Assembly: GCA_918807975.1 (NCBI GenBank)
Contig: OU964923.1
Location: 6,200,001-6,264,000, forward strand
Reading direction: 5' to 3'
DNA length: 64,000 nt
Origin: Aplidium turbinatum
Lineage: Eukaryota > Chordata > Ascidiacea > Aplousobranchia > Polyclinidae
Part shown: positions 53,650-64,000 of the stretch, one piece after another
Layout of the letters: each line of letters starts with the position of its first letter
Numbering within the stretch: position 1 is the first letter of the stretch
The notes under the pieces: generated by a model
The model's input: only the letters and a program-made list of their open reading frames with translations
Databases searched by the model: none
What the model was told of the DNA's origin: nothing
Program-made: the position numbers and the translations under genes

Positions 53650-55358
53650 TTATCGGCTTGCTTGTTGCTCATATTCTTTCAAAACTACATCCTGCATTGC
53701 TGGAATGAGACCTTTACGGAAAACAATAGCAAGCAATTTCTCAGCATCAGCAATCTTGGGATATTGACGCAACGCCCACTTCAGATAAACCAGGAACTCT
53801 GACCAGTCGATGTATCCATCTGCATCCATATCCAACGCTTTCAATCCTTTCCTAGCATCATCACATTGATAACAACCAAAGTATGGAGACATGAATCCGT
53901 TGTAGAATGATTCATACTTGAGAAGATCATCTCCTTGTTCTCCTTTCCCTTCAGCTACATCCCATTCATCCCACATTGCACGAACTTCGTCAATAATCTT
54001 CTTGTGATGAGGATTGCTCAAGTTGGTTTTTTCAATAACATCACGCATAGCTGGTGTCAATTGGCCTCCTGCTCGGTCAAAGAGCAATGCAACACCAACT
54101 TCACTCATGTATTCCTCCTTGCGATTAGTGGACATGTCTTGCAGCAACAACTCTTTCATTTTCTTTGCCATGTCGTCATTAAACTGTGGATCGTCACCAA
54201 CAAGTTCAGAAGTCTGCCTTTGATCATCCCCAACGACGAAAGATCAGTGATTCGATTAGGAGATTCTTCGCCAAAAAATTCCCCTAAGTTAAATTCTCTG
54301 ACTGAATCACCTGCACCAGGAAGCCAGATGTCAAGCGCTCTATCACCATAGATCAATTCACGTACGTGTGGTTTCTTCCCGGTAGTAATTTTAGCCACTC
54401 TTCTTGCAGCTTTTCTCAAGTAAGTACAGTTGTACTTGTCCAACACTTTCTTGTTTCCCATCCTGATAAGATTCATCAATGTAACCGTAGAACTGGCATG
54501 ACCCATGGATGCCCCTTCTTCACAAAGTCCAGCCCAAACACCATCAGCTCCATTCATGAGGCATTCTAATTGATTGATTGTTGCTAATCCCCACTTTTTG
54601 TGAAAATGAGCAAGAAGTTTTCCATCTTGCCAATTACAACTATTCATGACATTTCGCACGGCAGCACACCATGCACCAACTTCTTCTGGAAGAAACTTTC
54701 CAAATTCTTCAAAGCATATTCCCCATCCACGATTGGGAAGACTTCCAATGAATTTTACCACAGTAAGAACACGTGTGGCTCCTTCACGAGTCTTCATGGC
54801 AAATGCAAAATCTCTGAAATTAAACAAAACCTTTGAAATTGTGGATAAATTGTCGTAACACCAGTTAAGTCTTTTTTGGAGCAAGCTACACATGTCATCC
54901 ATTGTAAACTTTTTCCAATCGATGTTGGGATCGGCCAAGTCCATTTCAAACACAACATTCGGAATGCCAAATTTTTTGCACTTTACAAGTGAAATTGGAA
55001 GTTTACATGTGTCGAGTACACCATCTTTAATTTCTTCTGTGATCTCAGAAAACGACACCAAGTTGGATCGATCTTCATTGTTATCTTTAAGCCATTGACA
55101 GAAAGTGTCACCCACTCTGGTAAAATGATTGAATGATGCAACAATGATATACTGGAAACCACATTTCTTGACTTCTTGATAGATTTTGATCTTGTTTTCA
55201 AGAGTGTGCCCACGGAGCTGGCCTACAGTAGTTTCACGAATTGAGTTATCAAGGACCGTGAAATCGAGATCTCTCAAAATTTTTCGTTTTGTTTCGTATT
55301 GCTCCTTTATCTTGGCATCAATGACGTCCAATTCGTTCTTGAAATCAAATTTTGACAT
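53650..55358 (-). CDS. HMG-CoA-lyase-like (DRE-TIM) barrel fused to an EF-hand domain
   Basis: An intronless gene of 570 codons, read as two frames joined by one base shift. The N-terminal ~380 residues look like a DRE-TIM metallolyase barrel (HMG-CoA lyase / isopropylmalate synthase superfamily). An RETTVGQLRGHTLENKIKIY start (R41-E42) replaces the usual R-D-E. Metal-ligand HxH is at H251/H253 (LLAHFHKKWGLA), followed by the glycine-rich GADGVWAGLCEEGASMGHA signature. The C-terminal ~190 residues hold at least one canonical calcium loop, LDMDADGYIDWSEFLVYL. The frames meet at a run of four C on the plus strand (54228-54231); one extra base would give exactly 570 codons. That fits a sequencing error or a single recent mutation. 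Substrate unknown; no signal peptide, so probably cytosolic. Start: first Met after an upstream stop. Strand neighbours are all repeats. Confidence 0.8.
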
Positions 55359-55877
55359 GCTGCTATTTTTAATTTATTACCGTTTGCAAAGTTACAAATA
55401 TCAAAATTGTCTTATCAACTCCTGTAATAATATTTTGTTATTGTCAGTTTTGTGGTTTATACTGTATCATAATACGTGGACAACATTTTGCCATTGGAAT
55501 AATACTCAAATACATTCCATTGAAAAATGGTGATTTTTCTCTTAATCAGTTTCGTGATTTGTAAACTGTCGTTGAGAAAGTTGGTCAGATATTAAACAGT
55601 TCTGCTTTGCGTACTAACTAGACAAAATTTCCGTTCTTTATTTTTTATGGTCATAGCGGAAAACCATAATATCTCCGTGGGAAAGTTGTTAGATAAAATT
55701 CCCAAATCCTTCGTCTGTATGGGATGAAACCGAACGAAACACTCTTCTGAAAAAGTCTTTTCACGAATTGTGTTTCAGACACAGGACAGCTACACAGGAT
55801 GTTACAAAAGTTGCGCAACACGGTATGCACTAACGTAAAACAACTTGTCACCACAAAACAGATTTCTAGATAAACCG
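55359..55877. other. 5' flank of the barrel/EF-hand gene
   Basis: AT-rich, no open frame of note. It should contain the promoter but no TATA or initiator can be chosen with confidence. Confidence 0.4.
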
Positions 55878-56480
55878 AAGAGAGAGCTGCTGAGGCCGCC
55901 GTCAGAGGTGAGGTTATACGAGCTGAAGCCGAAGCTATAGCTGCTGAGACCGCGGCGAGAGCTGCTGAGTTCGCATTCAAAAACGCCTAGTTGAGGGCTG
56001 AACAATGAAAGGATGTAGCCTTAGCTGAATGTCGCTCAGAGGTGGGCTCCCGGCGTAGCTCTAAGAAAGGCTCTTCTAGGCATTCCAGAAGTGAACTTCA
56101 TACGCGGTTAAAGTTACATAACTCTTTTCAGATGCTTGTTCAATCCGTAAATGGGCCAGTCCAACCCATCGGCTTTCCAGTTGTTTCAGGAGGTCTCGGT
56201 GCCGCAACTAAAAATTTTCCGAAGGCTCTAGAGCCAAGGCCTGCAAATTATAGCCGAACTCCTCCCCCAGAGCGTACACGTCACGGGGCCGCCATAAGAA
56301 GTAATGTTTTGCTGCTTCGTAATTTTCGGCGCCGTTAGGTTTTGATCGCCCAGCTTCACGTAATTTGAATGGTTGTGAGAGGCGTGTCGCGTCTCCTGAA
56401 TTTAACGTGTGTGAGGAACGTGATCGGGCTGGGCATGTGACTGGGCCCCTTCAGCGCCTTAACACTTTGCTCCTCAAAGG
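55878..56480 (+). pseudogene. Coding-like relic, Ala/Glu-rich coiled coil, origin unknown
   Basis: GC-richer than its surroundings. One frame reads AEAEAIAAETAARAAEFAF, a strongly helical Ala/Glu/Arg repeat, followed downstream by an Arg/Ser-rich basic segment and then VQPIGFPVVSGGLGAATKNF and CEERDRAGHVTGPLQRL. Composition and codon-like periodicity suggest a former coding region. It is broken. It might be the N-terminal part of a retroelement polyprotein or of a host gene; nothing decides between them. Confidence 0.35.
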
Positions 56481-57264
56481 GAGGCCAGATTTGGCTTCCT
56501 CCTCATATTTCCTTTGATTACTTGAAGCCCAGTAACGCCATGCACTTGTTTTTTTTTTAGACTTTTCCCAAAATTGCCAGGCGGATCTGATGATATTAAA
56601 TTTGATGCTAAAAGTTGTGTAGTTTTCTTGTAACTTCAAGATTTTGGGGAATTTTTGCTATTTCTAGCTAACTTCCAGCAAAGCGTGAAATGAATTACAT
56701 AACAATGACAAGCCATAAGCTCATAATTGCTTCGTGCATCGATATGCGCGAGCAGAGGAGCATCCTCCAGTTTTCCATTATTTGGTTTGACCTCAATAAC
56801 ATAAAGCGCGTTATTTCTTATGCTACAAGAGCAAAGCCAGTAATCACAAAGTTGTTAATTAGAAACAATAATAGCAAACGTTTATTGCGTTATCAGCTCT
56901 ACGAAGAATAGAAATCCACAATCAAAATGTAGTCCACAAACTATTCAAAACAGTTATTCCAACTAGCAAATATCCATTGACAAATAAAAAACGTTATAGA
57001 GCAGGAGCCAGGTCGATTTATTTGACTGTCTGGATCAGTAAGGCTTGACAAGTGTTTCTAAACTGAAATTTTGTCTAGATTTCAAAAATAAACTTCTTAC
57101 TTGCACTAACCTGACCGTTTACTCGGTAAAGACCTGTTGTTATAGCCTACTCTTCAATAAAAATAAAAATAAAACGCTTATGTGCAAGAAAGTGCTTATT
57201 TCATTGTGACATCATTAACACGCATTGAAACTTTAGTCCGGGGGCAGAGATGGTTGACCCTGCA
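56481..57264. other. No gene seen
   Basis: AT-rich with chance open frames only; nothing recognised. Confidence 0.4.
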
Positions 57265-59803
57265 TTGTTGTATTAATTTCTTTTACTGTTGATTATGGTA
57301 GCCAAGGGTCTATATTTTCAGAAACTGCTTGATGACATGTTGTCACCTTTGGGCAATTTGAGAAATTCAAGATGGCGTCCAAGATGGCCACCATTACCTA
57401 TAAATGACCATAACTCCCTATGCATTCACCTTAGGAAGGTGATTTTTGTCTCTATACCTAGGTTGTAGGGGTCAAACTATCTATTAGAACTAAATATCAT
57501 CTTAATACCGGATTACACACATAATGGTAATTTCCAAGATGGCGTCCAAGATGGCCACCATTACCTATAAATGACCATAACTCCTTACCCATTCACCTTA
57601 GGAAGGCGATTTTTGTCTCTATACCTAGGTTGTAGGGGTCAAACTATCCATTAAAACTAAGTATTAATATCGTATTACATACATAAGGGTAATTTCCAAG
57701 ACGGCGTTCAAGATGGCCGCTATTACATATAAATGACTATAACTCCCTTCCCATTCACCTTAGGAAGGTGATTTTTGTGTCTATACCTAGGTTGTAGGGG
57801 TCAAGCTATCCATTAGAACTAAGTATTATGTTAATATCGTATTACATAATGGTAATTTTAAAGATGGCCGTCGTAACACTAAATTATCTTAAATAGCTTA
57901 CTATTCAATCTTGGAGAAAAATATGAAAAGGAAAACGACAACAGGTGTTATATTATAACAAATGTCTTTAATTGTAATTTTGAATTCTCACACAGACTAC
58001 CAAAAGTATATTATACAATTCATAACTAAGGATGGCTGCCACTTTACCAAGTAATCTACACTGTTCACTAAGTAGACTAAGACGTTTGAATAACGGCGTC
58101 CCACAGGGATCGGTCCTGGCTCCACTTTTTTTTAACATCTACACCCACCGCTTACGCGGACGACTTGGCAATTGTCTACTCCACAAAGTTGTGGGAAAGT
58201 CTAGAAGACACCTTGAGCCAGGAAATGAAAACTCTCTCAGCTTATCTCCAGAACAGGCGACTGAAACTCAGAAAAACCAAAATTGTGGCAGCAGCTTTCC
58301 ACCTCCACAATTGGGAAGCTGATCGTGAGCTACACGTCCAAAACAACGGAAAATCTCTGTCCTCTGCCCCGAACCAAGGTATCTTGGGGTGACACTGGAC
58401 AGATCGCTCACATACCGCCACCATTTGGTGTCACTGCGCAAGAAACTGACATCCCGCGCTGCGGTACTGAAGCGCCTGGCAGGCTCTAGCTGGGAGGCGA
58501 GGACTAACACTTTGCGTATAGCAGCCTTAGCTCTTGTCTACCCTTCAGCAGGGTACTGTGCACCTGTTTTGTGCCGCAGTACTCACTGCCATAACATTGA
58601 CACTGCTATAAACAGTGCCCTGCGCACAGTGACCGGATGCCTGCGTCCAACACCATTGGACAATCACCCCATTCTCGCTGGCATCTAACCCGCTGAGCTT
58701 CGTCGCGAAGAAGCCACTCTGTCCCTCGATCGACGGGCACTGAAGCCTAACCACCTTCTCCACCACAAGATCTCTGTTCTCCCAAACGAGCACCCCGTCG
58801 ACTGAAATCAAGACACCCATTCGTGTCAGCCGCTCTACTTCTGATCAACGAAGCTGATGAACGAGACGTCTCTGCGGCTGCTTGGGCGGACCATGGATGG
58901 AATTCTGAGTGGAGGTCGGGCACCACCAGACTCTATTCGTTCATCCCCGACGCCGACACGCGCCCCATTGGCCTGACACTACTAACCTGGAGGCTTAAAG
59001 TGTATGTTGAAGCACAGTTCCTGTGACGTTTAACTGTGCATTCAGGATTTTCTCTTACTTTTTCTTCAAAAAGTTCATGATACCTGTCCCGATAGATTTT
59101 TCTATGCTTGATAAAGTTTGGAATACTGACAAGACCAGTGTCTTTCAACGGTTCAGTCTTATTCTTACATCCAAATTTGAACACGAAAAAGCACTGTTCT
59201 TTTTTCCATTCATGTTTCACTATTGGTGATCGTCATAGTGTACTATAGGCTACGGGCAGCGCCTAAAAAGACAACAGTGAATTATTATTGCCCGTCTATT
59301 ACAATATGATATTTACATGGGATTTACAGGGAGTATGTACTGTAATAGCCGGCCATCTTGGAAATTATCATTATGTATGTAATACGATATTAAGATAATA
59401 CTCAGTTCTAATGGATAGCTTGGCACATACGGCCTACAATCTAGGTTTCGACACAAAAATCACCTTCCTAAGGTGAATGCATAGGGAGTTATGGTCATTT
59501 ATATGTAATGGTGGCCATCTTGGACACCATCTTGGAAATTATCATTATGTATGTAATACGATATTAATACTTAGTTTTAATGGATAGTTTGACCCCTACA
59601 ACCTAGGTATAGAGACAAAAATCACCTTCCTAAGGTGAATGCATAGGGAGTTATGGTCATTTATAGGTAATGGTGGCCATCTTGGACGCCATCTTGAATT
59701 TCTCAAATTTCCCAAAGGTGACAACATGTCATCAAGCAGTTTCTGAAAATAGAGACCCTTGGCTACCAAAATCAACAGTAAAAAAACTTAATACAACAAT
59801 GCA
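57265..59803. mobile_element. DNA element with long inverted ends made of ~163-bp repeats
   Basis: Ends share TGCATTGTTGTATTAA and GGTAGCCAAGGGTCTATATT (left) with the complement at about 59730-59800. Inside the left end, a ~163-bp unit with AAGATGGCGTCCAAGATGG and CACCTTAGGAAGGTGATTTT is repeated at about 57370, 57537, 57699 and (partly) 57861. Two inverted units lie at 59340-59700. TTGACC / GGTTAA at the tips hint at a TTAA-type target, but this is weak. A LINE fragment fills the centre and no transposase is left. Confidence 0.7.
58060..59026 (+). pseudogene. LINE reverse-transcriptase fragment (Jockey-like)
   Basis: NNGVPQGSVLAPLFFNIYTH is the fingers/palm motif. After a break, AYADDLAIVYSTKLWESLED has the catalytic YADD. 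It continues LKLRKTKIVAAAFHLHNWEA, VTLDRSLTYRHHLVSLRKKL, LRIAALALVYPSAGYCAPVL and TVTGCLRPTPLDNHPILAGI. These are the palm and thumb of a Jockey-type LINE and are closely like the LINE at 61938-63085. At least three frame breaks; truncated at both ends; it sits inside the inverted-repeat element. Confidence 0.85.
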
Positions 59804-59898
59804 AGGTTAAGCGGGAAAATGGCAGTTGGCTCCCAGACTACTTCACTGATCTTCGAAATTAAATTCTAACTTGAATTAGTCTTTTTGTTACTCTGTCT

Positions 59899-61453
59899 CA
59901 GTGATTCCCAACCTTTTTGTTGTCACGGACCCCTTTAGACAAATTATTAATTTTGCAGACCCTTACCTATATTTTGCCTGAAACTCAATTAACATACTAT
60001 TGACTATTGCAAAGAAATGTATTTTCACACGAGTCAGTTTAATCACAGTAGCCTACTATTGACTATTGTAATAATTATGCTACTCAACTACTGTACGGTG
60101 TCATATTGCATTGCCGCTGTGACTCCTACGGCAAATATCAAGTTAAACAGTTGCTCAAATAAGAAAATGAATGAATTGTTCAAGAAATGTCAGCAGTGTT
60201 TGAATATTAAGGTGACCCAAAGTGCCATGCCTAAACTTTTTCAACGTAAGCAAATTTAATGAGATGGTTGTTGTTGCCTTTCCTGAACTAAACGACTGAA
60301 TTGCGGTTGAGTTTTTGACAATGCAACACGCATGTCATCTTCAACGTCCACTGTCCATGCAATTTCGATGTTGTTTTTATTGTAACAAGAGCTGAGAATC
60401 CTGCCTCGCAAAGGTTAAGTGGTTATGAATGGTAACAAAACAATAATCGCTTGCTTTGCCAAGAATGGTAGGTTTGCATTTGTGAGCACCAAAATTCTTC
60501 CACAGTTTTTGAATGAAACTCAATGCGTAATAACTCTTTCTTCATCTCAAATCAATCAGGTCATCTTCACTGAGATCGTCATCGCTAACGTTGTTCAAGT
60601 CAAAAAGAAAAGGATTTCGTATCCATGTTTCAACTTTGTTCGGCAGGTGTTCTAAATTAAAATAACGTTGAAATGAGATTGGCAGGGTTTCAAATGTGCG
60701 CAAAAATTTTCTCTCATAGAGATCAAAAGAGAACATTCTTTTTGAGTTTCATCCATCAAGATAAGGTCTTTTAACATTGGAAAGTTAGCGTAATTACCTG
60801 CTTCCAATCTGCGTTTCCAAACCGGCAACTTGGTTAAAAACGCTTTCAGTTTTTCAGCTGCATCAAGTATTGTCACACCTGGTCCTTGAATGCCACGATT
60901 AACATTGTTAATATGACCGAAAATATCGGCTAAGTAGGCCATGCCGTATAGAAAACTTTTACTCTCGAACAATTTTGAGAGGAGACTTCCTTTTCCATCA
61001 AAAGAGTTGATACCTAATTTTTTTGCTGCTGCAGTCGTTTTAAAACTTCTCTAGATAACCAACGTACCTCAGAATGATACAAAAGTACTTCGTAATCTGA
61101 CCTTACTTCTTGACAGAGCGCTTTGAAAGTACAGTGGTTTGCAGCTCTGCTTTTGATGAAATTAACGACTTTCACGCAATTTGTCAGAATTTCTTTGAGA
61201 CTTGCTAGTAAAGTTTTTTCTGCTAAGGCGTACCTGTGCAGTGTGCAAGAAACAATGGGTAACAACCACGCGAGGAGCTTCGTTTTTTACTAAAACAGCA
61301 AATCCGGATTTGTTCCCGAGCATAGCTGGTGCTCCATCCGTGCATATAGAACAAAGTTTTTTTTTTTCAAAATTTATCAAGGTAATCACGAACCCCCAAA
61401 TGCTTTCTCACGGACCCCCAAGGGGTCCGCGAACCCCAGGTTGGGAACCACTG
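59899..61453 (-). mobile_element. ZBED5-type hAT element
   Basis: Tips CAGTGATTCCCAACCTTTTT and the complement of CAGTGGTTCCCAACCTGGGG, with TSDs CTCTGTCT / CTCTATCT (7 of 8) at 59891-59898 and 61454-61461. CACGGACCCC sits inside both tips, a feature of this hAT group. It has a minus-strand transposase relic; at 1.55 kb the 5' half of the gene is missing. Confidence 0.85.
60542..61389 (-). pseudogene. ZBED5/GTF2IRD2-like hAT transposase relic
   Basis: KKLCSICTDGAPAMLGNKSG and FAVLVKNEAPRVVVTHCFLH give the central hAT motif with its Asp and the Cys/His pair. Next come VKVVNFIKSRAANHCTFKAL and YEVLLYHSEVRWLSREVLKR (conserved 'H.EVRWLSRG.VL.R'). Further on are YLADIFGHINNVNRGIQGPG and KAFLTKLPVWKRRLEAGNYA, FETLPISFQRYFNLEHLPNK and NPFLFDLNNVSDDDLSE. 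The order matches this hAT group. Breaks occur near 61265-61160, 61014-60972 and 60736-60652. Confidence 0.85.
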
Positions 61454-61461
61454 CTCTATCT

Positions 61462-61931
61462 GAAGACATGGCCACTGCCGCTCGACATAATGTATAGCTG
61501 GTTGGCGGTTGCAAGCACAGTAATTGAAAATTACCACAACTTGATAGACTACACTCAGCTTCACTAATGAGACCTGAAAGGTCAAAACGGTTGTCTGGAG
61601 ATTTAGTATGAAGTTTATGATATAAATATTGAATAGTCATTCCTATGTGGTCCGAGCGTAACCTCGACTTTCTTTTCACTGAATTTACAGTCTCGTAAAG
61701 TTTCACATTCACGAGATTGTGGTGCCATCTTGCCTTAAGCAGTTTGAAAGAAGAGACAAGGCGTGGATGATATCTTGCAGCTTTGTTGACAATACTCCAA
61801 TGTGGTTTGGGTGGAATTCTCTGGTTTCCAAAGATGACTTGCCAAGTCAAACACTGACATAGGCTACATGGAACCAATTGAAAAGCTACCAACAAGGCTT
61901 GATGTTGTGCAGCAAATAATGAACACTGCAA
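61462..61931 (-). CDS. Conserved-looking open frame, family not recognised
   Basis: Minus strand: HWSIVNKAARYHPRLVSSFK, LLKARWHHNLVNVKLYETVN, RSDHIGMTIQYLYHKLHTKS and NRFDLSGLISEAECSLSSCG. About 155 codons without a stop, with a balanced amphipathic composition that looks like real protein. It is cut on its downstream side by the ZBED-type hAT and borders the 3' tail of a LINE upstream. I do not recognise it; it may be a host exon or another transposon gene. Confidence 0.4.
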
Positions 61932-61937
61932 TTCGAA

Positions 61938-63085
61938 TTTCTTCTTCTTCTTGCTTATGAGGCAGCAATTCAGGCAACATCTCCTAATTAGGCTACTGCA
62001 ACCAGAGCAATGTCTTCATACAGTATCAGGGTCTATGAGATCCACATGTTCTGCAAGTCGAAACACTGGACAGTGATTTATGATGTGCTGTGCTGTTTGA
62101 CAGTCACCACAAACACAGACTGGTGAGCCACACAATCCCCAGGTAAACATATTGTGCTTGAAGCGACCAACACCAGCACGGAGGCGATTCAGAGTCATCC
62201 ATTCTTTTCTTGGCAGGTCTGAGCCAGGTGGTACCGTAATATCTAATGTGACTTGGAACTGGTTGGGCCGTGAGATGGTTTCCCAGCGGTCTCTCCATGA
62301 CTTCATCAGGTCGAAGTGACGTTCATGAAGCGCAACAATGTGTTGAGAAAAAGGGCGCCTGGAAGGCAGGCGTTGACGTGTGAGCTGTTGTGCGTCAAGG
62401 ACTACAGTGTGGAGGAGATGGCGATCATTGACCTCTGCCTTTAATGCGAGTTGTATGGTGGAATTCTCTCTGCGTAGTTTTGGTGGGGTGATGCCTGAAA
62501 GCACTGGTAGTAAGTCTGTGGGAGTTGGACGCAGGCATCCAGTGGTTATGCGCATGGTGTTGTTAAGGGCGATATCTACTTTTCCTGCGTGTGTGCTACG
62601 GCACCAGACTGGAGAAGCATATTTGGCAGCACTGTACACAAGCGCTAGGGCACTAGTGCGCAGTGTTGGGGTTTTGAATCTCCAGGTCGACCCAACTAGA
62701 CATCTGAGAAGGTTGTTTCTTGCTAATGCTTTGGCACGAACTGAGTCACAGTGTTTTTTATACGTGAGTTGCCGATTCAAGGTCACTCCCAGATATGTAG
62801 GGCAGGGCTCATGTCGGATAAGGGTTCCATCTAGGGGAACTCGTAACTGGCGGCCAGCTTCCTTGTTGTTGAGGTGGAAAGGTGTAATGGTGGTTTTAGC
62901 TGTGCTGAGTTTTAGTCTTCAGTCCTTTAGGTAGGCTATTGCAAGATCAGCTTCATATTTTCAGTGAGGACATCCTCTTCCTTAGCCCAATTTTTGTTTG
63001 TATATAGTAGGACCAAATCGTCTGCATAGCTGTACTGAGTGGACTTTGTCTGGAGAATGTCGCTAACATAAATATTAAATACCAG
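61938..63085 (-). pseudogene. Jockey-like LINE, 3' half
   Basis: Begins within the palm (NIYVSDILQTKSTQYSYADD, catalytic YADD near 63020), then after breaks RLKLSTAKTTITPFHLNNKE and an intact 256-codon frame. That frame holds VTLNRQLTYKKHCDSVRAKA, LRTSALALVYSAAKYASPVW, MRITTGCLRPTPTDLLPVLS, EWMTLNRLRAGVGRFKHNMF and the closing knuckle CVCGDCQTAQHIINHCPVF. The 3' end carries CATAAGCAAGAAGAAGAAGA, a short AAG-type tail. 5'-truncated at the start of the iterated-motif element. Confidence 0.88.
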
Positions 63086-63089
63086 GTAC

Positions 63090-63801
63090 CCGGTCATTTG
63101 GTCGGCAGACATTTGGTCGATAAGACGTTAGGTCGACAGACATTTGGTCGACAGGACGTTTGATCGAGTGGACATTTGGTCGAGAGGACATTTGGTCGAC
63201 AGACATTTGAGCGACAGGACGTTAGGTCGACGCTTAGGAGTTAAAATCATTAAAGAACAGGACCGGAATGAACTCATACTAGAGCAACTAGTAGCCGGTA
63301 CGCAAGTTTTGAAAAGGTACCATTAAAAAATCCCCTTCAAACTTTGTTTGGTAATTGCGGAAGAAAAAAAAGCATAGCAGTGGTGGGAATCAAACCCACG
63401 TCAATGCAATGACTACCACCGCCCTAACCCTCTGCCCCAAATCAACCAATGGCAAACCAATGAGTTAATTTAGTTATTATGTGCCTTTTTCCTTTGTTGT
63501 TCAAAGGGGATTTTTTAATGGTACCTTTTAGAAAGTTGCAGCCGGTACCCGCCCTGTTCCCATGAATAAACGTTACAAGATCGTTAACGACCGACTGAAA
63601 AGCATTGTTGTTAACATTGATGTGTATAATGACCATGTTGCTTACTTACGTGCCGTCGCGCACAACTTATGATAGTGATTACATTATGTATAAGTAGAAC
63701 GTATTAATGTATCGTATTGTATGGATTGTTCATTACAAAATGTTTTGTTCATTAAAAAAAATTTTGTTCATTACAAAAAATCCTGTCGACCAAATGTCAT
63801 G
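63090..63801. mobile_element. Element with iterated ACATTTGGTCGA-type ends
   Basis: The left end is an array of ~20-bp units: CATTTGGTCGgCAGACATTT, then variants with GGACGTTAGGTCGAC, to about 63235. The right end has the complement CCTGTCGACCAAATG near 63781. The interior is non-coding and includes a tRNA-like MITE. The array design resembles the GCGACTGTC foldback at 49131. Confidence 0.55.
63311..63529 (-). mobile_element. MITE with a tRNA-like core
   Basis: Inverted ends AAGGTACCATTAAAAAATCC and GGATTTTTTAATGGTACCTT enclose, on the minus strand, a tRNA-like stretch: GGTTAGGGCGGTGGTAG resembles an A box region and GGTTTGATTCCCACC is one base from a perfect B box. It may be a SINE-like Pol III unit between inverted ends, or a MITE that picked up a tRNA fragment. 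Confidence 0.5.
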
Positions 63802-64000
63802 TCTTTTAAATGAATAAATAAATAAAATTAAAGCATGTCTAATATGTTTAGCCTACTATTCGTATTTAGTGGATCATCATGTTGTCAGGTTTGGCTATAG
63901 TGGATCATGGCAGAAATCATTTGAACACCTCTGTTATAGACAAATGATTTTTTTTTACACCAGTGTAACCTCTGTTGAAATAGCACTAGCGTTTAACTCG
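63802..64000. other. No gene seen
   Basis: AT-rich to the window end. Confidence 0.4.

Noticed and set aside
54600-54858. Plus-strand frames opposite the barrel/EF-hand gene
   Set aside because: Antisense shadows of a well-supported gene.
57370-57880. The ~163-bp units as a free tandem satellite
   Set aside because: Inverted counterparts at 59340-59700 and shared outer tips show they are parts of one element's ends.

Overview
This is animal genomic DNA: AT-rich, split into exons, and packed with metazoan-type DNA transposons (hAT, piggyBac, pogo), LINE fragments and a tRNA-derived SINE. The mix, and a 569-residue gene joining an HMG-CoA-lyase-like barrel to an EF-hand, suggest a marine invertebrate; the species cannot be fixed from this window. 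Only two stretches look like host genes: the last exon of a coiled-coil, perhaps stathmin-like, protein at the left edge (3-179, +) and the intronless barrel/EF-hand gene (53650-55358, -). Almost everything else is mobile DNA, much of it nested, with many insertions dated relative to each other by exact target-site duplications (TSDs).

Layout. 1.2-5.4 kb: a foldback element with a 9-bp TSD, a SINE, and a hAT element containing a second hAT. 5.5-20.5 kb: a transposase relic is cut by a 10.6-kb element with ~0.9-kb inverted ends and an 8-bp TSD (6508-17133). That element's own gene is interrupted by a whole piggyBac (7995-11482, intact 654-aa transposase) and by a whole 4.4-kb element of a family I cannot place in a named superfamily (11522-15915, intact 851-aa protein, TTTA TSD). 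Next comes a 3.3-kb element with AATT TSDs (17236-20487) carrying a third kind of transposase. 20.7-30 kb: hAT elements stacked four deep, a degraded cousin of the 851-aa protein joined to a piggyBac relic, and a 4.8-kb hAT holding a LINE fragment.

30-47.4 kb: ~0.5-kb repeats split by a pogo element, a palindromic MITE, several non-autonomous hATs with 8-bp TSDs, a non-autonomous AATT element (42585-43899) and a second set of repeats. The flanks of the AATT element are repeated at 52980-53470 without the insertion, giving an empty-site control. 47.6-51.9 kb: a hAT inside a hAT, holding a foldback MITE and a LINE tail. 53.6-55.4 kb: the host gene. 55.9-64 kb: a coding-like relic of unknown origin, a long-inverted-repeat element broken by a LINE, a ZBED-type hAT, another LINE 3' end, and an iterated-motif element with a tRNA-like MITE.

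No genes here form a pathway together. The most interesting content is the set of little-described cut-and-paste families whose ends, target sites and proteins can all be read here, plus the unusual barrel/EF-hand gene.
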